This document shows positions 17,371 to 25,269 of a stretch of DNA of 25,269 nt, piece by piece. This DNA comes from Zarea fungicola (lineage: Eukaryota; Ascomycota; Sordariomycetes; Hypocreales; Cordycipitaceae): contig FWCC01000478.1 in NCBI GenBank assembly GCA_900169235.1, positions 1 to 25,269 of the forward strand, written 5' to 3'. The position numbers and the translations under genes were made by a program. The stretch's first letter is position 1, and each line of letters begins with the position of its first letter. The notes under the pieces are model-generated. The model was given only the letters and a program-made list of their open reading frames with translations. It ran no database searches and was not told where the DNA came from.

Positions 17371-18882
17371 TTAAAGTACCTCTTCCAATCGATCAGGTAC
17401 CACGTGAGCCAATTTCCCACAAACCGCTACATTATCGGGGCTTCCAACGGCCGGCAAATCATGCAGTTTAAGACCGCTGCGAAATAACAGGCAATGGCTT
17501 GAACCACCGTAGTGGAACATGCCTAGTTGTTCACCTTTTTCAACCCTCTGCTGCTCTTTGATGGTAATATCACAGGAGCTAATCTCGTCCATACCAATTG
17601 CAATAAAGCCAACCAGCCCGATATGCTCATTGTCTGCCCTGATTAAGATGACAGCTCTTGTTGCCATAGCCGATAGATACCTTTGCGAAAGTATGGCCAC
17701 GTCCGCCCCAATCCCTGGTTCCGCGTCGTCCAGTGGAATATGGCTGAAGTATGTTCCCGGCGTCACAAACGCCCTCACAACAATGCCACTTACGGGAGCG
17801 TGCCAACGATGATAGGAAAGCGCCGAAAGAAACCCTTGGTAGATGGTTCCTCCGGCGAAGTAGGATGCCCGCGGGTCATGAGCGAGCATATCGCTGACGG
17901 AGTAGGGTTGGCCTTTGGCAAAAAATAAAGCTTGCAACCGAACATTACATGCAATATTGTACGTTTGCGCCTCGCAGGCGTTCGCAATGACATTTGGGTC
18001 GTCAGGAGAAGCGACAGGGCGGACGCCTGTTCGGAACCTGCGGACGAAAAAATCTAAGTCACGGTTAAAACCGTATCCTGGAGCAGGATCACAACGCACT
18101 TACCATCCCATGAGAGAAATTTGTAGGCAGGCATTAGCGGATCACAAACATATAACTCCTCAAATTTCAGTGCCGTGCTTCGGGGCGCATTGGCTACCTG
18201 CGCGAGCCTGGTGAGGGCATCTGGGCAAAGCCACCCATTCGGCTGTGCACCTAAGACGACGGTTGATTCTATACTCTACTCGGGGTCAGTTATGATTCAT
18301 ATCCTGATCATTGTAAATACCTTGAGATAACCGCCCCATTCGTTCAGCACATCGTGCAAATGCTGGTTCAGATCGTCGTCTTTAAACGCTTGCCGCCCGC
18401 TACCCATATTAGCTTACTGTTGGCCCATCACGCAGTGCCACATACCTGACAGTCCCTAGAGCGTAATTTAAGACAAGAAACATGGGAACGCCAATCATAC
18501 CCTTGTCAGCAATGCCAGTGTTCCACTCAGGCGCCTTGGACACAACGTGGTTCAGCACCAGTAACAGCTCGTCGTAGTCTCTGATACCGCCGCCTTCCGT
18601 CGGGTCGTTCCAGAATGTGTCTACGAGAGGTTGCTCTTGGAACATCTTTATGAACAAAACACGTATTGTATCATTCTCTGCAATGAACTTCTTCAAGCGA
18701 AGAATGGATCTCTTCCACGGCTCGGGATTCGAAGCTGCTCGGCGCGCTGCGTCTTCCGCGAACTTAGTACGGACAGCATACTGCTCTTGGCGCCACATCC
18801 CTGGCCTAGATAAAAATGTCAATAAAACATTGGTGGGTAGATGTGCATTCTGGATTTACCTCTGCGCACCATTTAATTCCAT
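17371..18882 (-). CDS. phosphatidylserine decarboxylase-family enzyme, PsiD-like (probable aromatic L-amino-acid decarboxylase)
   Basis: Five exons: 18860-18882, 18446-18805, 18321-18399, 18104-18275 and 17371-18053. The introns are 54, 46, 45 and 50 bp with strong donors (GTAAAT, GTATGT, GTATTT, GTAAGT). The 1317 nt encode 438 aa, close to the length of PsiD-type enzymes. The order of motifs fits: MELNGAQRPGMW start, MFQEQPLVDTFW, FLSWDDFFVRRFRTGVRPVA, LSYHRWHAPVSG (His about 292-296), GMDEISSCDITIKE, and the C-terminal self-cleavage site GMFHYGGSS (about 394-397), where backbone cleavage would make the pyruvoyl cofactor. Membrane-targeting sequences of lipid-making PSDs are absent, which favours a soluble small-molecule decarboxylase acting on tryptophan-like substrates. 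No synthase or transferase lies beside it. Substrate is inferred, not shown. Confidence 0.85.
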
Positions 18883-19006
18883 CGTAAGCGTAAGAAACTG
18901 CGAATCGCTAGCGTATGGGCCAGGCTACATTGAATAGAAAAACGCTTTAGAGTCTTTTGCTGTGGGAGCTATGTTATTTAACAGATGAGAGATTGGCTCA
19001 TCCATC

Positions 19007-19120
19007 CTATTTTACCCAGTTCAGTGCCATAGTCTGCTCTCCTGGCCGGAAGAGGGCCTGAATTTCCTCACTCACGCCAGAAACGGCGTTTTTGACCACC
19101 TCCTGCAATAATCTATCCAT
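19007..19120 (-). CDS. orphan 37-codon open frame or first exon
   Basis: ATG 19120 to TAG 19007 reads MDRLLQEVVKNAVSGVSEEI followed by QALFRPGEQTMALNWVK, an amphipathic helix-like start. A possible donor (GTAAAATA) near its end and an acceptor AACATAG at about 18971 suggest a first exon, but the following sequence gives no long frame before the decarboxylase start at 18882. It is either a small uORF-like peptide ahead of the decarboxylase or a fragment of a lost gene. Confidence 0.3.
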   Translation of the reverse strand: MDRLLQEVVKNAVSGVSEEIQALFRPGEQTMALNWVK

Positions 19121-19359
19121 TTACGCTCTTAGCTGAAACAGCTTCCGCTTTTCGCATCTGTTTCCAAATGTGTCTTTGTGTCTAGTCTTCTATGTTAGCT
19201 ATTGATTACCCCCATGTTAGCAATTCCATCTAAGCCACGAAATTACAGTCATCCCCCGCGGCACACTATTCTTCCATGTCTAGCATTTTGTATCACCTGA
19301 TTAGACAGGGCGTATCTGCTCATACTATCGTTTTGTGATATGTTGTTGCCATCGTTTAG

Positions 19360-19616
19360 CTACTTATCCGATGTGCCATTGTTGTGGTTAGGAGCAACAT
19401 GCCAATGAAATGCGACTTCCATCTCCCGTTTCTCAACTTCTCCTTCGACTGGGTACTTCATAATAGTCCCCCAGTACAGAAAGTCGGTTATGGAGGGATT
19501 GCAATAGCAGGGACTGATAGAATGGCATTGAAATGTCACCAATAATAGAGAATCCCATAACCTTCCACCGTATTCTGTTCTAATACACCCACGAGCTTGT
19601 CTATATATACGACTTC
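19360..19616 (-). pseudogene. orphan 3' exon-like frame, unrecognised
   Basis: An open frame of about 85 codons without an ATG at its head: EYGGRLWDSLLLVTFQCHSI, then TDFLYWGTIMKYPVEGEVEK and AFHWHVAPNHNNGTSDK before TAG. The sequence is protein-like but no upstream exon was found. It is probably a gene fragment. Confidence 0.25.
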
Positions 19617-19690
19617 AAACCAGCCTGCCACATCCGTAGAAGCCTATGATTGCACCTCCTGAAAAGTGCATCTTTATTCGGCTTGATTTA

Positions 19691-19967
19691 AATTGCAAAT
19701 TTCTGCGCTTTTGAGGAAGCTATCCAACACGCGTTCATGTCTGTGGGAGGAGAAGGTGCCGTAAGCAGCGACTTCCCCACGCTGTTGCTTAGTTTCTGTA
19801 ATATCGTAAAATTGCATTTTTACCCATATCGGCAATCAATTCTGCTGGAGAAGAGCAACAACTGGCGTATATGCGTTACAATAACAGCTGAATTTGGCAG
19901 CTTGTTCTTCCCGGAGGAAGGTCCCAGATACCGATCAATACCTAGCGGCGCTACTCCACAGCCTTGA
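19691..19967 (+). pseudogene. orphan plus-strand open frame, unrecognised
   Basis: The frame is open from about 19691 to TGA 19967 (about 91 codons; first ATG at 19737). It reads CAFEEAIQHAFMSVGGEGAV, then FYPYRQSILLEKSNNWRICV and ITAEFGSLFFPEEGPRYRSI. It reads like a C-terminal exon of a larger protein, or a 76-aa protein from ATG 19737. No family recognised and no clear upstream intron. Confidence 0.3.
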
Positions 19968-20523
19968 GCAGCGCATCACTGTTATTGTTTGTTTAAACCA
20001 AACTGCGACATTCTAGATATCCGGCCTTCTCTGCAGCAATCTAGGCCTAATTGCCACTATTTTGCTGGCAACTTCTACACAGAGCTCAAACAGCTTTTTA
20101 CTACCAGTAGTGTAGTGCAACCTTGACTGGGGAAATAGGGCAGGCCAAGTCTCCCAGTTGAATTGTTTGACTGGATTTGATTGTTTACTGTATTACCATG
20201 TGACAAATTTGTTATTATAATTTTCCTCAATACGCCACAAAAGCAATATGACGGACAAGTGGTACCACTTGATTTATTGAATGCACGCGGCAAGTGCGAT
20301 TGCAAAAAAGAGGCTCGTCGTGCAAACAGAGACACCCCATGGTCCATCAACAAGCCTTCTGCATAGATGGCCTTGATCAGTGTTGAAAATTCACGTTGTA
20401 CAAGTGCGCAGTAGTGATCGGCCGGCGATATTCATAATTTGAACCCTTCCAAGACGTCTGCCCTACTGCAGGCCTCACTAAAATCACGGTTTCTTTGTAG
20501 CCCAGTATAGAAAGTGAGTACAA
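19968..20523. other. intergenic with a LINE-tail-like repeat
   Basis: Contains the repeat at 20125-20187. A plus-strand frame right after it (20181-20366, KQYDGQVVPLDLLNARGKCD) is coding-like but short and unsupported. Confidence 0.3.
20125..20187 (+). repeat. second copy of the (TTTGA)-tailed short repeat
   Basis: GGGCAGGCCAAGTCTCCCAG, then TGTTTGACTGGATTTGATTG and TTTA, aligning with 11612-11668. It is more diverged in the tail. Confidence 0.4.
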
Positions 20524-21973
20524 TCAAACGGCCTCCTGAGTGCTCTCTGTTATAGGAATGCAGTTTACAATATATACGCATGGTCCCTCCGACTTGCCCG
20601 GCGGGTGGAATGCCGTGACCTCGGCTCCAGACTGATCTCGCGCGTAAATTGCCATACCCGGAGCAGCGGTATCGATGTGAACAAGTTGATCCAGCCGACT
20701 CAAATGAAGACTAAACTTACTTCAGTTAGCTGAGATATTGATAGATGCTACAGATCTAGGCTCCCTCAGCTGGACAAATTGCGCGCCTCTCTCTATCGCA
20801 GTCAAAATGCCCGCGAGCAGTGACCCAGTACCCTTATCATTCTCGAGATTGGATATTATATCCGCGGCCCTGCTTATCTTCATCTCTTTGGCCACTTTGA
20901 ATATCAGAGCATGAATGTCTAAGATCTCTGTAACCTGTTGTTCGGGCTCGTTGAGTTTGGTTATGGCTGTGTCTAGATCATCGGGGTTGAACTCAAAGTT
21001 AGAAGAGTAGATTTGGATTGGCCACAAAGGGTTCTTGTCCAATCGCGCTCTCCGTCGATCCAAATTGACTTGCCGAATATCCCTGCGGTTGATAAAGCGC
21101 GTGATTTTGTCTGCTTTGTTTCCATCGGGGAAAATCAGCGTTTCATATTTTTTCGTAATTTCATCTTGGATCCTGTTCTGGGGCAGTTTTTTGGACTTGG
21201 TGATATAAGCACGGAAAAGGGCATGAAACGTCGGTACCCTTGCCATGTCTGGTGACGCTCGGTGGAGATCGTACAAGACTTCACGGCCAAATGGCACATT
21301 TGCCAATGGAAAGGATGACAATCCTCGTTTTCCAATGCTTCACGCCGGCTTGAATACCTGGATATATAATTCCGTATCTTCTTCGAACTGGCCATCGCCT
21401 TTGACCCTTTGAAGCTGCGGCACACGTCCTGGTATTCTTGTTGTCGCTTGATCTTGCCAACCGCAGAAGATAGCAATTGGTCCAATGCCGTTCCCAAAGC
21501 GCTTAGTCTCGGAGCTTTAAGCTCTGGTGGTTGTTCGCTACCACGCGAGAATTTCAAGAGCAACGTAGTGTACAGTGCTGCTTCAAAAAGGGCATGATGT
21601 CCCTTCTTTGAACGATACTCTTGAATCGCGCAAAGGAAATGATGCATGACAGGGGGGTTGGGTAGGCGCCAAAACGTCAACGCCCTACAATTTGTCAGTG
21701 ACAAAGTCACCTTAGGGCCCGACACAAACGTACTGTCGCCAGATTTGGTAAACTTCGTTGTTTTCAGCCTCGGATTCAAGTTGTTCCTTCGATTCCTTTA
21801 GTTGTTGCAGCTGCCTTGGCACCCGCACTATCGGTATGGAAAATGGCACACACTGGTGGCGATGGAGCAGCTATGCAATCGAAATACGGTACTAGCTTTG
21901 CCATAGCTTTGCTGATCCTTTGCCTCTCTATGGCATGGATCGTTGTTTGGCTGCCCAGGTTGATGATACGCAT
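20524..21973 (-). pseudogene. unrecognised protein gene with in-frame TGA and 1-nt frameshift
   Basis: The main exon is 20524-21684, preceded by a 49-bp intron (21685-21733: donor GTACGT, branch CACTGAC, acceptor TTGTAG) and an upstream exon ending at 21734 (LQQLKESKEQLESEAENNEV, coiled-coil-like). The exon encodes LTFWRLPNPPVMHHFLCAIQ, TTLLLKFSRGSEQPPELKAP, ISRYSSRREALENED, then after a one-base slip in an A-run (T-run on the coding strand) at 21310-21312 it continues PLANVPFGREVLYDLHRASP and QVTEILDIHALIFKVAKEMK. A TGA at 20722-20724 interrupts the frame, yet it stays coding to 20524 (LDQLVHIDTAAPGMAIYARD, CVYIVNCIPITESTQEAV). The length 1161 nt fits one lost base. The 5' end (ATG 21973, ISKAMAKLVPYFDCIAAP) is in another frame, so a further slip is likely. 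Family unknown. Confidence 0.55.
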
Positions 21974-22111
21974 TCAAAAAAGAATTCAGCAAAAGTAGCA
22001 ATAGGGTTTGTAATATTTATTCAATCTATCTACAGGCAAGTTCAGGACCAATGTCCACTAAATGTTAGGTGAAGGCTTTAAAAAAGTACACATATCCAGC
22101 AGACTACGAGG

Positions 22112-23371
22112 TCATGTGAGTACGGTTTTATTTCCCAACACAGACACATTAAGTTTTGGCAACCACTCCTGCTTCAGTCGCCTCATGTCATGCTCACGGT
22201 ATCCACAGTCCAGGAGTACTAGATTCTTCAAGGCTTCAAATTGGTGTAAAAAAGAATGGATCCAGTGCTGCTCGTCAGCCTCGTGCTTGAGCGGTATATG
22301 GGACTTGCTGAAGTTGTCCATATCTTGCAGAGTGAGTGTTTTGACGCTGTGCGGTAGTGAAGGGATGCTCCCTGCGTCAAGGCTGTTGCAAAATTGAAGG
22401 GTACACTCTGTACCACTCGAAATCTCCAAAAGCCACACTAGAGATCTGGTAGCTTTCTTTTTCATGACTGAAAGGCAACCAGGGCCAAGTTTCGTCGAGG
22501 ATCTGTGCAGTTTGATATGTATGGCATCATCGGATCGGCTGTAGGTCATCATGTCCTCCCGAAATGGGCACGGCAACTTTACCCGGGCTACTGGATAGCC
22601 TTGCATGAGCGACCCAAGACGAGCCAAAGCATGCAGCTTGTTCCATGAAGTTCGTTGGAAGTTGTCATACCCTGTATCGTCTTTACATGAGGCGATTGCA
22701 GTTTCTTCTTTCGAGCCCTTAAGCGAAGACATCCACCATTCGCCGGCAAGCTCTTGCGCCTTTGCCTTTCGATCCCTCGCTATACCACCAATGACTATGA
22801 ATATGCGGAGAAGTTTAAGGGAAGACACTTCACTCGTGACAACAGGTTCGGCAATATTGCTACGTATTGTCGATGGCAATAAGCCTTGTGTATCAACTTT
22901 GCTGCACAAACTGTCAACGTCGATTTTGTCATCGCCGGTTTTATCCCAGTCCTCCTTGGCGAGTGAAGCGTGTATTGTCACCGCGATATGACGACAGCAG
23001 GCTTGATAAAGACTTTCAGCCTGTAAATAGTCCGCGGCCTAGTAATATTAGTGGCTAACATCGGCCACAGAGGCGCATTGTACATACATGGACAAGTCGA
23101 GTTGCCAGCTCCGGCTTAATTTCATAAGATGCTTCATCTTTTCCAAAATCAATAACTTCGTTCAGTATATCCCCGCTAACCTATTACAGAATTAGACCTG
23201 CATTATTATGCATGAGGACTGGCACATACGTTTGGAATAACCAAAGGTTGGTCGGCAGCGTTCGTCGAGTAGATTCTCGATGAGTAACGACGTCAACAGT
23301 GGCTGGATCTTGGTACGCATGAGACACCCATCCGCTGTTTGTAACCATATGTGGCGCGAGCGATTTGTCAT
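22112..23371 (-). pseudogene. SKP1/POZ-like protein with leucine-rich C-terminal tail, one probable frameshift
   Basis: Exons are 23230-23371 (ATG 23371), 23088-23180 and 22112-23038; both introns are exactly 49 bp with GTATGT donors and TAATAG/ACTAG acceptors. The N-terminus has the SKP1 pattern: HIWLQTADGCLMRTKIQPLL, then ADQPLVIPNVSGDILNEVI, then ELATRLVHAADYLQAESLYQ and ACCRHIAVTI. It matches the SKP1 core of a beta-strand with 'DG', 'P-L-P-N-V...IL..VI' and 'AANYL...L...C..IA..I'. SKP1 links cullin-1 to F-box proteins in SCF ubiquitin ligases. Here the F-box-binding last helices are replaced by about 280 residues ending in a leucine-rich segment (SLPHSVKTLTLQDMDNF, FEALKNLVLLDCGYREHDM). 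Exon 1 is 142 nt and needs one base removed near 23245-23265 to stay in frame. Confidence 0.65.
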
Positions 23372-23509
23372 GATTGATGCGTTGTCCTTTATGATGATTC
23401 CTGATAGAACGGAGGAAGCCCATTTAATATAGGTTTGGGAAAGTAATTATACCACGTGATGCCTCGCCCTAAATGCTGCGCGCTACCAGTAGTGCATTTA
23501 ATGAGTCTT

Positions 23510-24091
23510 AGTTACAAGGTGGAACACATAACCGCTCCGGCTGTAAATTGTACCTCCGGGTCAATTTACCCAAATTAACGAGGTCAGAATCATCCAGCAT
23601 GATGAATTTCAATTTGTGACTCAATCTGTGGTCTTCAAAACATACGCTCTCCACCTCGTTATCGTTGCTTTGTGTCACCAGTCTCTGATCTGCAGGTGGG
23701 TCAAGGCTAATGTCCCGACCGAAGACATAGACACCCCGATGTGCAGTTCAACGCGTTGGAGTCCTCTATGTACAGGGTGTGTTTGCCGCCAGAGCCCCAA
23801 AAGTGATAAAAGCGGATAGCCATGGTAAAATTTGGCCAGGCCGAACTTGTCATCGTCTGCTACCAAGCCCAGCACAAACGCCGGCTGACCGTCGCTATCG
23901 TGTACCGCATCCTCTGTGCGCTTTGACAGAGCGAGAAGATCATGTCCCTAATACACTAACTACCGTGAGGCCGAGTCCGTTCATCGCCTTAAACGTAGTT
24001 TTGACTCGCATCTTGACTAGCAAAATGGCAGAGTTCACAGCATCAAATTCTTGAACTTTGATAATCTTTTATTATGTACCTTTGGAGACAT
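23510..24091 (-). pseudogene. unrecognised gene with several frameshifts
   Basis: ATG 24091 to TAA 23510. Coding-like segments follow each other in changing frames: IIKVQEFDAVNSAILLVKMR and TFKAMNGLGLTVVSVLG; after a GGG run at 23946-23948, HDLLALSKRTEDAVHDSDGQ and VLGLVADDD; then in a third frame from about 23823 AIRFYHFWGSGGKHTLYIED and SNALNCTSG; then in the second frame from about 23735 VYVFGRDISLDPPADQRLVT, ESVCFEDHRLSHKLKFIMLD and LVNLGKLTRRYNLQPERL. At least four single-base changes are needed, so this is decayed or badly sequenced. It lies 139 bp upstream of the SKP1-like gene on the same strand. Family unknown. Confidence 0.45.
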
Positions 24092-24919
24092 GGTATTTGT
24101 CAGGGCTAAAGCTGGATTTTATATCTTGAGCGCTTTGCATTGCAGAAGTCGAGTGTCCAATTCCAACCGTCGCTTTAGCTGCAGACATTGCGCAATTGTG
24201 GCGGAGTGCCTTCATTAGAGGTCGATAATAGCCGAAGCCCCAACTATGAAATAGAAAGACTGTAGGCCACCAGAGAGCGGCTCATCAAGGATATACTATT
24301 GTACAGGGAAGCCCCCCGGATGTTCAAACAGGAGAAGCACTGGATTCTCCGTCCATGGCCACTACAGGTTGGGCGGAGTCTGCTACCAGCACCAACCCGA
24401 CACCTAAATCGCGCTGAGGGTTGGACATATCCTCACCCAAAACCACCCACAGGCGAGTCGGTGGAGGGCGCTGTGGTGGACACTGAATGACAGGACGAAA
24501 TGCCTATGGAAACTCCCATGCTGTGGTACCTTGTGCTCCTCTACCTCAGATAAATCTAGGTATTACAACCGTTCGTCACACAGTAGTATTGATAATATTA
24601 GACCGTACATGCCACTCAGAGTACATTTCATTGTGGCAGCTTCTTTTACCGCTCTGGTGTTGCCACTGAGACATTTACATATCTTGGCAGGCAGTTGAAC
24701 GATGTGCATTACTAATTAGTTACACCGGCGTGAAAAGGCCGTCAGAACAGGTCGCAGGAGATTTAGGAGGCCATACGTCGCGGTGAGTGGCGTAGGCAGC
24801 AACCGTGGCAAGCCATGCCAACGCATCACTAGTCCAATGTGTTAGACGCAGGCCGGCCTTAACGTCAACCACCCCCTGCCCGGCCACACCCCCTACCTGG
24901 TCACTTTTTACACCAAAAA
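24092..24919. other. no supported gene
   Basis: Both strands carry short open frames (for example + 24299-24490) without coding character. A C-rich stretch at 24853-24900 (CCACCCCCTGCCCGGCCACA) precedes the AT-rich repeat and may belong to it. Confidence 0.35.
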
Positions 24920-24934
24920 AGTCATTTTAGCCCC

Positions 24935-25269
24935 ACACAGCTCTTACAGTTTAATATTATAAAGTGTATAAAAATTCTTATAATTATCTTAAAAATATTT
25001 TATCACTAAAATATTTTTTTCTTAGTTTTAGGATTTATATAGGCCATACTATAGCGTTTAAAAAAAAAAATTAAATGTTAGTAGTTTACTAGGAAATACT
25101 AGAAGATCCTTAATAATTTTAAAAAGGCTATAACTTTTTAGCTAATAGATATTGAATCGGGGGACAAGCCCGGCACAAACCCTATAGGGTAGCCGCCTTG
25201 AAAATTTGTATATATACCTCTTACTAGTCGCCACATCTTCAATTCACCAACCTTCCCTTTTCCTTATCC
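24935..25269 (+). repeat. LTR-like repeat copy 2, AT-rich and RIP-like, runs off the window
   Basis: 24935-25150 is extremely AT-rich (runs such as TTTAAAAAAAAAAATTAAAT). It aligns with 15730-15882: GCCATACTATAGCGTTTA against GCCGTACTATGCAGTATT, then AAAGGCTATAACTTTTTAGC against CAGGCTATCGTAGCC...TTAGCC, then ATATTGAATC against CTATTGAATT. Downstream landmarks GGGTAGCCGCC (25187) and TGTATATATA (25207) keep the spacing of copy 1. A TATA motif followed by CTTCAATTCACCAACCTTCC looks like a promoter and transcript start. C-to-T/G-to-A loss over the body, with a conserved end, is the expected outcome of repeat-induced point mutation. Confidence 0.5.

Noticed and set aside
17371..18099. Decarboxylase as a 242-aa gene starting at MRCDPAPGYG
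   Set aside because: That start is inside a 50-bp intron; splicing to the upstream exon restores WDDFFVRRFR and the full 438-aa enzyme.
23946..23964. A 16-bp 'mini-intron' GTAGTTAGTGTATTAG that would join GLGLT to GHDLL
   Set aside because: Far below the size a spliceosome can remove; a one-base gain in the adjacent GGG run explains the frame change and keeps the residues in between coding.
20524..24091. All frameshifts are sequencing errors
   Set aside because: Not excluded, but several other multi-exon genes in the window are error-free, and stops fitting C-to-T changes are present as well; left as an open alternative.
24299..24490. 63-codon plus-strand ORF before the AT-rich repeat
   Set aside because: Non-ATG start and composition unlike protein; no splice or homology signal.

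Overview
The window reads as nuclear DNA of a filamentous ascomycete, probably a Sordariomycete and perhaps Hypocreales. Genes are split by short introns of about 43-69 bp with GTAAGT/GTATGT-type donors, CTAAC/CTGAC-type branch sites and TAG/CAG acceptors. The recognisable families are fungal: an AflR-type regulator, a mating-type-like HMG box, a patatin with a RING finger, an MFS drug:H+ antiporter, a PsiD-type decarboxylase and a Tad1-like LINE. There is no bacterial organisation, CRISPR array or convincing RNA gene. Exon models were built by eye; where I give exact joins, the phases close.

Layout. 0.3-2.5 kb: two unrecognised minus-strand genes, the first frameshifted. 2.9-4.5 kb: two small spliced minus-strand genes of unknown function. 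4.86-5.93 kb: a plus-strand Zn2Cys6-type (AflR-like) regulator with a degenerate DNA-binding end. 6.1-6.3 kb: a small doubtful exon. 6.7-7.7 kb: an HMG-box gene (-), divergent from a five-exon patatin/RING gene (+, 8.2-11.4 kb) that carries a 2-bp duplication. 11.8-12.1 kb: a gene remnant with an in-frame TAG. 12.35-13.8 kb: an intact four-exon MFS transporter (-). 13.9-14.9 kb: a broken two-domain gene (-). 15.6-16.9 kb: nested retroelements, with a 5'-truncated LINE flanked by a perfect 15-bp target-site duplication and sitting in an LTR-like repeat. 17.4-18.9 kb: an intact five-exon PsiD-type decarboxylase (-). 19.0-20.4 kb: orphan coding-like exons. 20.5-24.1 kb: three tandem minus-strand genes, all interrupted; the middle one begins with a SKP1/POZ domain and ends in a leucine-rich tail. 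24.9-25.27 kb: an AT-rich, RIP-like second copy of the repeat that hosts the LINE.

How it fits together: the HMG, MFS and decarboxylase genes read cleanly through 1-5 exons, while many neighbours carry single-base indels or TAG/TGA stops that one C-to-T change could explain. This looks like an accessory, transposon-rich region with a patchwork of live and decaying genes. The regulator, transporter and small-molecule decarboxylase could be parts of a dispersed metabolic locus, but no backbone synthase is present, so that link is only inference.
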